Below, in pieces: positions 52,101 to 61,138 of a stretch of DNA of 64,000 nt (position 1 is its first letter; each line of letters begins with the position of its first letter). The notes beneath the pieces were generated by a model, which was not told the origin of the DNA, did no database searches, and was given only the letters and a program-made list of their open reading frames with translations. Where the stretch lies: NCBI GenBank assembly GCA_003599575.1, contig QZKV01000007.1:1-64000 (forward strand), read 5' to 3'. This DNA is from Desulfobacteraceae bacterium (lineage in GTDB: Bacteria; Desulfobacterota; Desulfobacteria; Desulfobacterales; Desulfosarcinaceae). The position numbers and the translations under genes are program-made.

Positions 52101-55085
52101 TCACATCGGCTGCACCCTGGAGACGGTCAATGTCGCCGCCCCCCAGTTCTGCTCCACTTCCCCCCACAGCATATATGGCCGGTTGTGGTCGATGAGATGA
52201 GCGAAGCGGTCGTAGGTCCGGGGAAAAAAGGTGGTTTCCACGAGGCCCGTGTCGTCTTCGAAGGTGAGAAACTCCATGGGGTCGCCGGCTTTGGTGTGCA
52301 CCACCTTGCCGGTGATCAGCCAGCCGGCGAATTTGATGCGGCGGCCCACCCGGCGCCCCACCTCACAGGCCGGAATGGCGCCGGCCCGGCGCACGGCATC
52401 GCGGAAAAGGGTAATCGGATGGCGGTCGCACAAAAATCCCAGCACGCGGAATTCACGCCGCAGCCGCTCCTGGGGATCGTCCGGCGGCAGGTCCGGCGGT
52501 GCAAGGACTTGGATCTCTTCAAAAAGCGGCAGGGTCTCCTGGGTGGTGGTGCGGCCGGATTGCCATTGGGCCAACACCCACAACAATTGAGCCCGGGACA
52601 GCGCCGGCGCAAGGCCGTCCAGGGCGCCGCACAAAATCAGGGCGCGCGCTTCGGCATCGTCCGGCCGTACGCGCTGGAAGAAATCGACCGGTGCGCTGAA
52701 GGGCCGGGTATCGCGCTGATCGACGATGCACCGGGCGGTCTCGCCGGCCAACCCCTTGACGGCCATCAAGCCCACGCGCATGCGGCGGTCGCGGCCGGTC
52801 CAGCGTATTTGGCTGTGGCGTACATCCGGTGGATCAATCGCCACTCCCAGTCGGCGCGATTCCGAGACATAGGCAAAGGTGCTGTAAAAACCGCCCTGAT
52901 TGCTGATCACCGCGGCCATGAATTCGGCCGGGAAATGAACCTTGAGGTAAGCGGCCTGAAACGAAACGCGCGCATACGAGGCGCTGTGGGGTTTGCAAAA
53001 GGAGTAGCCCGAAAAGCTCATCATCATGGTCCAGACCGCTTCGATCTGCGCCGGGGTGACGCCGTTGCGGCGGGCACCCTCGACAAATCGTTGGCGGTAG
53101 TCCAGCAGTTGATGCTCGCGGTCTTTTTTAGACATCACCTTGCGCAGACCGTCGGCTTCGACTTCGTCAAAGCCGGCCAAGGCCATGGCCGTCCGGGAGA
53201 CATCCTCCTGGTAAACCATGATGCCGAAGGTTTCCTCAAGCACATCGGCCAGCAGGGGGTGGATGGGGTCCCAGGCGCCGCCCTGCAGCCGGCGGATGTA
53301 CTCCTGAATGAAATCGTTGGCGGCCGGCCGGATAATGCTCGAGTGGATCACCAGGTGCTCGAAATCGCCCACACAGGATTTTTGCTGGAGCAGCCGGATG
53401 GCCGGGCTTTCAATGTAAAAGCAGCCCATGGTGCGGCCCTGGGCCAATGATTCCTGAGTGGACAGATCCTCTTCGGGATCCCATTGTCTTTCGTCGAAAA
53501 CGATTCCGTTCGCATGCACGTTATGGATAGCGTCGCGGACAACTCCCAGACTGCGGTTGCCCAGGAGATCGATCTTAACCAGGCCGAATGCTTCGGTGGC
53601 GTCTTTTTCCCACTGGATGATGGGCACGCCTTTGGCTGAGCGCTGCACGGGAACGTACTCCCGGATGGGCCGGGGGGTGATCACCATCCCCCCGGGATGG
53701 ACCGACAGGTAGCGGGGCGTGCCGATCAACTGCCGGGCCAAAGAGAGAATTTCGGGCCAGGGGTGGATGAAGTCCAAAGATCGGGTTTCCGGACGCTTGT
53801 TCAGTTCGGTCAGAAAATCGCCGTCACCTTCCATGCGCCAGAACCAGGGCAGCCGCCGGGTTACGCGGCCGATTTCGGCATCGGTCAAACTGAACACTTT
53901 GGCGGTTTCGCGCACGGCCATGCGCGGCTGAAACAGGATATGGCTGGAGACCATGGCGGCATGGGCGCCGAACTGATCGAGCACGCTTTGGATGACCGCA
54001 TCCCTTTCGTCCCAGGCAAAATCCACGTCGATATCGGGAGGATCCTTGCGGCCCGGGTTCAAAAAGCGGCCGAAATAAAGGTTGTGTTTAACCGGGCAGA
54101 CATTGGTGATCCCCAGGCTGTAGGCCACCAGGGAGGCAGCCCCCGAACCGCGGCCGCAGGTACGCGGGCTGCGCCGCACGATATCGCGCACGATCAGGAA
54201 ATAAGCCGAAAAATGCATCTGGGCGATGATGCGCAGTTCATGTTCCAGGCGATCGACCACCGGTTCGGGCAGATCGTTGCCGTAGCGCAGGCGCGCGCCT
54301 GCGTAGGCTTCTCGGCGCAGCACCCCGTCGGCGTTGCCGCCGCCGGGATGGTGCCAGGGCGGCATGACCAATCCGAAGTCCGGCCCGCGGAAGCTGATCC
54401 GGTCGGCGATGGCCCGGGTTTGCGCAATCGCTTCGGGACAGGCGGCAAAACGTTCACGGTAGACCTCCGGGGCGGCCAACCAGGCATTGACAGGCGCCAC
54501 TTGATCGGGTGGCAAACGTTCCAGGGTGGTGTTCAGGGCTATGGCCCGCAGCAGACGGTGACTGGCATAATCTTCGGGGTGCCGGAAAAAACTGCCCGGC
54601 GTGGCCGCCAGGGGAATGCCCAGGGCACGGGCACACCGGCGCAAGGCATGGAACGGTGCCAGCGGCGCTCGGGGCATGGCTGCGGCCACATGCACGCCGG
54701 CCTCGTGCCAGCGCGCGAGCAGGTCGGCATCGGAGGTGAGCACGATCAGACCCTGGGCATGCGCAGGCAGGGCTGCGGCCAGATCGAAGCCCTCATCCAT
54801 GTGGCGCTCGCTGAGCAGGCGGCACAAACCCGCGTATCCAGCGGTGTCGGCCACCAGGCAGACGGCGCGGCGCCGGCGGCCCGGGTCGGTGATTTCGGCC
54901 CCCACGATGGGCGTCAATCCCTCCCGACCGCAGGCACTCAAAAAAGGCCCTAACCCGTAAAGATTGTCGGTATCGGTCAGCGCCAGTTGCGCATAGCCCA
55001 GGCGCCGGGCCGCGCGGCACAATTGCGCGACCGGGGTCGTACCCCACATGAGGGAATAGTGTGAGCGGACGGTCAGGGGGATCAT
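52101..55085 (-). CDS. dnaE2: Error-prone DNA polymerase DnaE2 (ImuC)
   Basis: A 994-residue C-family polymerase. The N-terminal PHP domain starts MIPLTVRSHYSLMWG and includes LALTDTDNLYG. The palm holds the catalytic acidic motif DPPDIDVDFAWDERD, and later LPLFEE is a clamp-binding-like motif. A C-terminal OB domain ends FEDDTGLVETTFFP. It is slightly shorter than replicative DnaE, as in the DnaE2 subfamily used for damage bypass. It lies in a lexA, DUF72, imuB, dnaE2 series on one strand, 52 bases after imuB; the ATG has no clear RBS. Confidence 0.9.
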   Translation of the reverse strand: MIPLTVRSHYSLMWGTTPVAQLCRAARRLGYAQLALTDTDNLYGLGPFLSACGREGLTPIVGAEITDPGRRRRAVCLVADTAGYAGLCRLLSERHMDEGFDLAAALPAHAQGLIVLTSDADLLARWHEAGVHVAAAMPRAPLAPFHALRRCARALGIPLAATPGSFFRHPEDYASHRLLRAIALNTTLERLPPDQVAPVNAWLAAPEVYRERFAACPEAIAQTRAIADRISFRGPDFGLVMPPWHHPGGGNADGVLRREAYAGARLRYGNDLPEPVVDRLEHELRIIAQMHFSAYFLIVRDIVRRSPRTCGRGSGAASLVAYSLGITNVCPVKHNLYFGRFLNPGRKDPPDIDVDFAWDERDAVIQSVLDQFGAHAAMVSSHILFQPRMAVRETAKVFSLTDAEIGRVTRRLPWFWRMEGDGDFLTELNKRPETRSLDFIHPWPEILSLARQLIGTPRYLSVHPGGMVITPRPIREYVPVQRSAKGVPIIQWEKDATEAFGLVKIDLLGNRSLGVVRDAIHNVHANGIVFDERQWDPEEDLSTQESLAQGRTMGCFYIESPAIRLLQQKSCVGDFEHLVIHSSIIRPAANDFIQEYIRRLQGGAWDPIHPLLADVLEETFGIMVYQEDVSRTAMALAGFDEVEADGLRKVMSKKDREHQLLDYRQRFVEGARRNGVTPAQIEAVWTMMMSFSGYSFCKPHSASYARVSFQAAYLKVHFPAEFMAAVISNQGGFYSTFAYVSESRRLGVAIDPPDVRHSQIRWTGRDRRMRVGLMAVKGLAGETARCIVDQRDTRPFSAPVDFFQRVRPDDAEARALILCGALDGLAPALSRAQLLWVLAQWQSGRTTTQETLPLFEEIQVLAPPDLPPDDPQERLRREFRVLGFLCDRHPITLFRDAVRRAGAIPACEVGRRVGRRIKFAGWLITGKVVHTKAGDPMEFLTFEDDTGLVETTFFPRTYDRFAHLIDHNRPYMLWGEVEQNWGAATLTVSRVQPM

Positions 55086-55137
55086 GTTGGTTTATCGAAA
55101 TTACCCCAGGGTTGATCCAAATTCGAAGCACAACGGT

Positions 55138-56298
55138 CTAACGGGCAAACGCAACCGCCGATCCCCCGAACCGATCGCGGATTTTATCCAAGGCCGCCAC
55201 CAACCGATCCCGGCGCAAGCCGGTTTGGCATTCTTCTTCGAACAACGGCAATTGCGCCGGCGGGAAAACCAGGCGGTCGCAGGTCAGGCGCAGGTGGCGT
55301 ACCCGCGTGCGCCGGGTGACGGCCAGGTGCAGGGCGCGCCGGGCAAAAGGGAACAGGGCCAGATCGTTGGCCGTGGGCGGTTCCACGCGGATTTGCCGAA
55401 AGCATCGCCGGCCGTCGCTGTAGTCCACTGCAATGACGACCCGCCGGGCGACGCGCCCCTGCCCGCGCATGATGCGGCCGGCCTTTTCGACCAGCGTATA
55501 GAGTGCGGCTTCCATTTTCGACGGGGCGTGGGCGTCGGTGCCGAAGGTGTGATCCAAAGCCACCTGCAAAGGTTTTTGGCCCGCCGGTCGCACGGTTGCA
55601 TTGTCCCGGCCGCGTAGGGCCGAGTCGATGAAGGCCGCCCGCGCGCCCAGGACCACCTCCAGGCGGGCCGTGCCGAGGGCGGTGACCTGATGGACTCGGG
55701 TCAGGTTCAATTCGCGCATCCGGGCCAAATCGCAGCCCTCGATGCCCGGAACCAGCCACACCGGAAGGGGCGCGAGAAAAGCCTCTTCGTCGCCCGGCGC
55801 CACGATGTATTCGCCCAGCGGCTTGACCAGCCGCGAGGCCACCTTGGCCACCAGTTTGTTGCCGGCCAGGGTCCAGATGGGATCCAGGGCCGATGCTCGC
55901 AGGGCTTGGCGGCGCAGGCGCCAGGCCACATCCACGGGCGGACCGAACAGGCGGCTGGTGCCGGTCACATCCACGAACAGATGACCGTCCTGTTCGCCGG
56001 GTTCGATGAGGGGCGAGTAGGGCAGGACCTGGCGCAGCAGATCGGCCATGGCCTGCTCGTAGCGGGCCGGCTGAGGCGGCCGTATGGCCGCATCGCGGCA
56101 CAAGCGCGCAGCCCTGTCCAGCGGCATGCCTTTGCGCACCCCGGCCTGATAAGCCTCTTCGCTCATGTCGTAGACTGTGGCCCGGGCCGCCCCTGCGGGT
56201 GCAATGAGGAGCGGGCGGCTTTCCAGTCGGCGGTCCAGGCGCCGTTCCACTGCCACGGCGAAATCGGCGACATTGAGATGGATGATTGAACGATCCAT
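55138..56298 (-). CDS. imuB: Y-family polymerase-like mutagenesis protein ImuB
   Basis: A 386-residue protein with the Y-family fold but altered catalytic residues. The first acidic motif (HVDMD in active enzymes, Asp8 and Asp10) reads HLNVA, so the Asp pair is Asn9/Ala11. The second motif IDEAF is replaced by QDGHLF. This is the pattern of ImuB, a non-catalytic hub. A beta-clamp motif QLPLF occurs near the C-terminus. The start is taken at ATG 56298 because the frame before it (to 56370) is the CAACC repeat. There is no clear RBS. It works with DnaE2. Confidence 0.85.
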   Translation of the reverse strand: MDRSIIHLNVADFAVAVERRLDRRLESRPLLIAPAGAARATVYDMSEEAYQAGVRKGMPLDRAARLCRDAAIRPPQPARYEQAMADLLRQVLPYSPLIEPGEQDGHLFVDVTGTSRLFGPPVDVAWRLRRQALRASALDPIWTLAGNKLVAKVASRLVKPLGEYIVAPGDEEAFLAPLPVWLVPGIEGCDLARMRELNLTRVHQVTALGTARLEVVLGARAAFIDSALRGRDNATVRPAGQKPLQVALDHTFGTDAHAPSKMEAALYTLVEKAGRIMRGQGRVARRVVIAVDYSDGRRCFRQIRVEPPTANDLALFPFARRALHLAVTRRTRVRHLRLTCDRLVFPPAQLPLFEEECQTGLRRDRLVAALDKIRDRFGGSAVAFAR

Positions 56299-56340
56299 TT
56301 TGAGTTTGTTGGGTTCGTTGAGTTTGTCGGGTTGTTGGTT
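56299..56340 (-). repeat. AACCC/CCAAC low-complexity repeat before imuB
   Basis: On the minus strand this reads AACCAACAACCCGACAAAC and similar, the reverse complement of the composition seen at 52049-52098. It lies in the 5' untranslated region of imuB, or inside its N-terminus if translation starts at 56370. Confidence 0.65.
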
Positions 56341-56439
56341 ATGGGAAAAAATGGATGATGTGAACGCCATTGACCGTCCATGCCGTCCTACCCTTGGGTG
56401 CCCCGGTGCCTGAATTGAACCAAAGATTCGCCCCCTGAA

Positions 56440-57264
56440 TTATTTGCCGAACAGTTGTTCCATCAGCATTTGCGCATTGCGTGGCGCCTGGGCGTGCACG
56501 TGGTTGTTGAAAAAAATAATGCCGCTGTGCGCCCGGGCCGCCATTTTAGGAATAGTGACCTGGCTCCAGGGCTGCAACTCGGACGCACTGTAAAGATAAT
56601 CGAACTGTTTTTGCAGGTTGCCCGAATTCCAGCCCCGGGCGTTGCGACCGTGGAATCGGATGTACAAAAGGTCAGGATTGGTCACCACATCCAGGGAGGG
56701 AAACAGATAGGGTAGATCCGGCACATCCACGGCCACCAGTGTGACCCGGCGCCGTTCGAGCTCGGCAAACACCCGGTCCACCGCCCAGGAGCAGTGGCGG
56801 AACTCCACGGCCACCGGCAGGCCGTCCAATTCATCCAGCAGATGGGCCAGGTAGCTGCGATTGGCGTCGCATCGTTTGAACGAGGGAGGCAATTGGACCA
56901 ACAGGGCCGGCATCCGGCCGGCCTGCACCAGCGGTGTAATGCCTTCCCGAAACTGGATTACCTGTCCGCGCCACCCATGCAGATCGATTTCGTGGGTCAT
57001 GGTCCGGGTCAGCTTGGCGGCGAAACCGAAACCGGCCGGTACCCTGGGGAGCATGCGCTCGATGGCTTCGGCCTTGGGCATCTGATACCAGGTGTAATTC
57101 AGTTCGGTAACGGCAAACCGGCGGGCGTACAGCGACAGCATCTCCCGCGCGGGGGTGCCGGGCGGATAAAAACCGGCATCGCTCCACTCGGGATAGGTAT
57201 AACCGCTGGTGCCCACCCGCAGGCCGCAGGAGGGGGGTATCGTATCCTTCTTGGATGGTTCCAT
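56440..57264 (-). CDS. DUF72 family protein
   Basis: A 274-residue TIM-barrel-type protein of the DUF72 (YecE) family. Family signs are LRVGTSGYTYPEWSDAGFYP at the N-terminus, the internal VAVEFRHCSW and LYIRFHGRNA, and a C-terminal IIFFNNHVHAQAPRNAQMLMEQL. Function is unknown; some members sit beside DNA-repair genes. Here it lies between lexA and imuB on the same strand, with a 105-base gap after lexA containing a short TATCGG trace. Confidence 0.85.
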   Translation of the reverse strand: MEPSKKDTIPPSCGLRVGTSGYTYPEWSDAGFYPPGTPAREMLSLYARRFAVTELNYTWYQMPKAEAIERMLPRVPAGFGFAAKLTRTMTHEIDLHGWRGQVIQFREGITPLVQAGRMPALLVQLPPSFKRCDANRSYLAHLLDELDGLPVAVEFRHCSWAVDRVFAELERRRVTLVAVDVPDLPYLFPSLDVVTNPDLLYIRFHGRNARGWNSGNLQKQFDYLYSASELQPWSQVTIPKMAARAHSGIIFFNNHVHAQAPRNAQMLMEQLFGK

Positions 57265-57368
57265 GGAACGTGAATATCCCTTTTAATCCCTCATGGGGGC
57301 CGGGGTCGGTATCGGAAGATGGTATATTTCGCAAACCACCCGTGTGCCGCGATAAGAACAGCATTCCC

Positions 57369-58001
57369 TCACCCGATGCCCTCCGGCCCCCTGTGCACCC
57401 CCACCACCTTGCCTTGGACCAGGACCGCATCGAAGTCGTAAAACATCGGTTTGAATTTGGGATTTTCCGGCCGCAATTCTATTCGGTTTTTAAGTAAGAA
57501 GAAGCGCTTGACGGTGGCTTCGTCGTTGTGCACCAGGGCGACAATGATTTCGCCGTTGCGGGCATACTGACGCGGTGTGCAAATGGCCAGGTCGCCGTCG
57601 AGGATGGCGGCATTGCGCATGGAATCGCCCTGCACCCGCAAGGCAAACAAATGTTGCTCCTTAAACAGGGTTGTGTCCAGGACCAGCGTGCCATCCCATT
57701 CCTGCTGGGCGTACATGGGCAGCCCGGCGGTGACACGCCCGATGATGGGGATTTCACGCCAGCGGTGGGCGGCGGCGGTTTGATGCGCCTGATTGAGCAG
57801 ATAAATGGTGCGGCTGTAGCGTCCCTCGCGCTTGATACAGCCCTTGTCTTCCAGGGTCTTGAGGCCCTGGGCCACGGCTGCATGGCTGATGCCCAGGTCA
57901 GCGGCGGCTTGACGCAGGCTGGGGGCCCGGCCCTGTTTATTGATTATACGATCCAAGTAATCGAAAAGCTGCTGTTGTTTGGCAGAAAGTCGAAGCGACA
58001 T
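57369..58001 (-). CDS. lexA: LexA-type SOS repressor
   Basis: A 210-residue repressor. The N-terminal winged helix has LRQAAADLGISHAAVAQGLKTLEDKG, and the C-terminal S24 peptidase carries Ser127 in QGDSM and Lys165 in EATVKRF. The autocleavage site is Ala92-Gly93. ATG 58001 has AAGGGG five bases upstream; GTG 58007 is an alternative. It heads the DUF72-imuB-dnaE2 block and three ATGTAAA repeats lie 100-129 bases upstream, the likely operator of this unit. Confidence 0.92.
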   Translation of the reverse strand: MSLRLSAKQQQLFDYLDRIINKQGRAPSLRQAAADLGISHAAVAQGLKTLEDKGCIKREGRYSRTIYLLNQAHQTAAAHRWREIPIIGRVTAGLPMYAQQEWDGTLVLDTTLFKEQHLFALRVQGDSMRNAAILDGDLAICTPRQYARNGEIIVALVHNDEATVKRFFLLKNRIELRPENPKFKPMFYDFDAVLVQGKVVGVHRGPEGIG

Positions 58002-58100
58002 GCGCACCCCTTGTCCGTTGTGGGTTGCCCGGTTGCGCCGACATGATCCCGGAACGCCCTGGGCGCATCGTTGAATTACGCTTCTACTATAGCGGGAAAA

Positions 58101-58130
58101 ATGTAAATGTCAATGTAAAGTAAATGTAAA
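58101..58130. promoter_or_regulatory. Candidate LexA operator: three ATGTAAA direct repeats
   Basis: ATGTAAA occurs at 58101-58107, 58113-58119 and 58124-58130, giving steps of 12 and 11 bases, close to one turn of helix. It lies upstream of lexA and so is probably its operator. The sequence is unlike the known CTGT-N8-ACAG and GAAC-N4-GTTC LexA boxes. On the minus strand each copy reads TTTACAT. Confidence 0.5.
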
Positions 58131-58277
58131 GAACGTCTTTAATGCATTCTGGCATTGCAAGGGTGCTTTTTGCGGACGCTGATGGACCTGCAGTATTGGC
58201 GCTGGGGATAAGCTGTCTACAGGCAAATTCGTGCCTAAAATACCTATTCGTATGCACGTTGCCGGATGGGTCGGCGT

Positions 58278-58793
58278 TCACTTCGGCCCGGAACCCGTCA
58301 ACTCCCTCAGATCGATCTCTCCCCTTGAATCGAAGGGTATCTTGTCCAACCAGCCTGAGTCGCCCAAACGCAGGTGGCCTTTGACCGCGTAAGTCCATTG
58401 TTCGGCCGGGGTAGCGCCCTGCTGAAAGCCCCTCAACAGGCGATAGGCGATATCCACCATGTGGAACAGAGAAGCGTACACCGTGACGGGGACAATGTCG
58501 CTGCTGTAGGCGGCGATTTCTTTTTGGGGATTGGCCACTCCCTTGGCGATGTGACGGCCTTCAAGGGACAGATCACATTCGACTCCGCGAATCGGCAAAG
58601 CGACATCGTTGGGATTGACTACGCGCAGATCGACTTGAAAAACACTTTCGAAACTTCTGATCTCCTGCACCCGGATGCCGGCCAAGCTGATGTAAGGCTT
58701 TTCAAAGCGGGTCCCCAAAGTGACGCAACCGTTCACCACCGCGAAAGCACAGACCACGAAAGCAAGCCACCATTGATGATGAACCGCTTTCAT
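58278..58793 (-). CDS. LEA14/WHy-domain lipoprotein
   Basis: A 171-residue protein with a lipoprotein-like signal ending VVNGC (Cys23). It has a LEA type 2 domain (about 40-165): FQVDLRVVNPNDVALPIRGVECDLSLEGRHIAKGVA. Such proteins are linked to desiccation or envelope stress. It is followed by divergent lexA regulatory DNA and preceded 27 bases by asmA, so it may be co-transcribed with asmA. Confidence 0.75.
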   Translation of the reverse strand: MKAVHHQWWLAFVVCAFAVVNGCVTLGTRFEKPYISLAGIRVQEIRSFESVFQVDLRVVNPNDVALPIRGVECDLSLEGRHIAKGVANPQKEIAAYSSDIVPVTVYASLFHMVDIAYRLLRGFQQGATPAEQWTYAVKGHLRLGDSGWLDKIPFDSRGEIDLRELTGSGPK

Positions 58794-58820
58794 AAGTTTA
58801 TTTTCAGTAATGGATGAATG

Positions 58821-60827
58821 TCACTTCTCCCGACCGCCGGGGCCCAGTCTTTTAAACAGATCCTGGGCCTTTTTTTCCAAACCTTTTTTGAGTTCATCTT
58901 CCCGGGGGATCGCTTTTTTAAGGGTTTCCTTATCCGGCAGATCCTGCTTAAGAATGGCTTTTAGATCAGGCCTGTACTTGGGCTTCTCGAATGTGCCGCC
59001 GACCAGCACCGGGACCATGATGCCCGCGCGCTCTTTGATATCGCCCTGTCCCTTCAGTGTGGCCACAAATTTGGGTTCGACACGAATATCGAGTGTTTCC
59101 TGCGCCAGATCAGCGTTGCCGCCAGCCTCCACGCGCAACAACGGGGACACCAGCCGGGCATTGTCGAGTTTGGCCAGTCCGTCTGCAATTGAAAACGGTA
59201 TCAACAATTCGCTGAAGTCGGTGCGCGGCTTTTCGGCCGGCTTTTCGGCCAGGCCGAAAGCGGATTGCACGTTGCGCACCATACCGGCCAAATCAATACC
59301 CACAATGGCGCCCTCATTGAATTTGAGCTCTCCTTTTCCGTTCAAGGTCCGCCGGATCTGATCCGGCTGATCGCCGATCATCTGCAGCGAAATGGCGGCG
59401 TTGACCACACCTTCGAGGAACTCTTTTTTCATGACATCATTGAGCAGCGGTCCGGCCCGGACATTGCTGACGGACAAGTCCGCCTCGCTGCGCGGGGTGT
59501 CCTGCTGCACATTGATGGTGCTCGCAATGGATATGCGGCCGTCATAAAGGTCGATGTTCAGGGGATCGATGCGGATGATCCCGTTGTTCGCCTTGGCTTT
59601 CAGCGCTATGTTCCGGGTGCGCGCATTTTTGACCTTCAATTCGTTTACCCTGATCTGCGCGTCCATTACCAGCTTACGCAAAGGGGCATAGTCGGTCTTT
59701 TTTGCGGGTGGTGCAGTGCCGGTGCCGGGCGCCTCCGGCGTCTCGCCCGGTTTCTCTTCCGATGGCTGCGGCTGCGGCAGGTAACGGTCCAGATCGATGC
59801 GATCCAGCGCGGCCTCCAGTTGGATATTGGGCTTGGCAAACTCGGTGGCCTGGGCGGAGAAGGTCACTTGGGATTGATCCAATGTCAGGGTGCCTTCGGA
59901 GGTGAATCGGTCCGGTGTACCGCTCAATTTGACGGAAAAAGCCAGCTTCGTTAAAGCACTTTTGTCGGCCGGTTCGACTGGAAGCGGCTGCTTCAAATCG
60001 GCCATGACGTTGCGCAAGGAAAAGGGGGCGACCTGCACGTTCATAACCGCCTGCGGCGAATCCACCGGGTTTTCGACGCGGCCCTGCATTCGGATTTTGA
60101 TTCGATCGAGTAATTCAGCTGTAACATCTATATCTATAGGACCTTTGCCGGGATCGCTGCCCACCGGTCCCACCATACCGCCCAGGCGGATCGGATGACC
60201 GTCGGCGGCGGCGCTGAAATCCATCCGGATGGGTCGATTGAGGGAGACATCGGTCAGGTTGACCTGGATATCTTTGATTTCATGGCGGGTACCGGCGGCG
60301 TGGTCGATGTACTGCAGACTTCCGTCCGTGATAGCGAATTGCCCGACCGCCAGATCTTTGATGGGCAGTGGTCTTTTATCCGGCGGCCGGCCTTGGGGCG
60401 GGGGGGCAGGCCCCGTTTGGGTCTTACCGCCAAGTCCTTCCCAGTTGCTTCGACCGTCCTTTTGCTTGATCAGCACGATCCGGGGATCATTGACCACAAA
60501 CCGTTTGACTTCATATTCCCCAAACAGCAGCGGCCATAGCTTGACGCGGATCTCGAACAATCCAATGGAAGCGAAATCCTCTTCTCCGAATCCGGGTGGA
60601 TTGCCCAGGTGAAGGTCATGCACCGCCACGCCGATCCACGGGAACACCGAGGGTTCGATTTCGCCACCCACCGTGACTGGCCGCCCAAGGGCCTTGGAGG
60701 CCTGGGCCTCGATTTGAGGTTTGTATCGATCAAAGTTGATCACCATGGGAGCGACCAAAACCGCCACAAGGACGATCACCACCAGGCCGGCGACAATGAT
60801 CAGGAGCCACTTGATTGCTTTAGACAT
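58821..60827 (-). CDS. AsmA-family membrane/periplasmic protein
   Basis: A 668-residue protein with one N-terminal membrane segment (about 7-27) and a large periplasmic region with an AsmA start (FDRYKPQIEAQASKALGRPVTVGG) and a C-terminal AsmA_2 part (VVNAAISLQMIGDQPDQIRRTLNGKGELKFNEGAIVGIDLAG). AsmA-like proteins help move phospholipids between membranes or assemble outer-membrane proteins. A proline-rich linker (about residues 340-365) is visible. The LEA14-like gene follows on the same strand. Confidence 0.88.
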   Translation of the reverse strand: MSKAIKWLLIIVAGLVVIVLVAVLVAPMVINFDRYKPQIEAQASKALGRPVTVGGEIEPSVFPWIGVAVHDLHLGNPPGFGEEDFASIGLFEIRVKLWPLLFGEYEVKRFVVNDPRIVLIKQKDGRSNWEGLGGKTQTGPAPPPQGRPPDKRPLPIKDLAVGQFAITDGSLQYIDHAAGTRHEIKDIQVNLTDVSLNRPIRMDFSAAADGHPIRLGGMVGPVGSDPGKGPIDIDVTAELLDRIKIRMQGRVENPVDSPQAVMNVQVAPFSLRNVMADLKQPLPVEPADKSALTKLAFSVKLSGTPDRFTSEGTLTLDQSQVTFSAQATEFAKPNIQLEAALDRIDLDRYLPQPQPSEEKPGETPEAPGTGTAPPAKKTDYAPLRKLVMDAQIRVNELKVKNARTRNIALKAKANNGIIRIDPLNIDLYDGRISIASTINVQQDTPRSEADLSVSNVRAGPLLNDVMKKEFLEGVVNAAISLQMIGDQPDQIRRTLNGKGELKFNEGAIVGIDLAGMVRNVQSAFGLAEKPAEKPRTDFSELLIPFSIADGLAKLDNARLVSPLLRVEAGGNADLAQETLDIRVEPKFVATLKGQGDIKERAGIMVPVLVGGTFEKPKYRPDLKAILKQDLPDKETLKKAIPREDELKKGLEKKAQDLFKRLGPGGREK

Positions 60828-61138
60828 TCTATCTTCCTTTGCACATGGAATGAAATGTCAGGCGCCGGCGGCAGTGCGCATCCCGCGGTATGATGACTTC
60901 ACCCCACATGGTGCCTGCAAGCTAAGGCATTTTAGTGCCATGTAAAGATAAGAGAACTTGCACGACCCCTGTTGAAAAGGCCGCAAGACCGCAAGACCAG
61001 TGAAGTAATGACCACATATGGATTGCCATAGGCATCACGGACGAATGGAGTTGGAATTGCCTTTTCACACGCCTTTGATTATGTTCTGGCCGGTACAGAC
61101 GTTTGAACCGCATTTTGGTATCCGAACTTGAGCCTACG
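60828..61138. other. Divergent intergenic region between asmA and rarA
   Basis: About 310 bases that should hold two promoters. I see no near-consensus promoter, operator or RNA gene. The frame opens earlier in this region without coding character. Confidence 0.4.

Noticed and set aside
53697..54953. 418-codon open frame antisense to dnaE2
   Set aside because: DnaE2 motifs confirm the sense strand; composition of the opposite frame is shadow-like.
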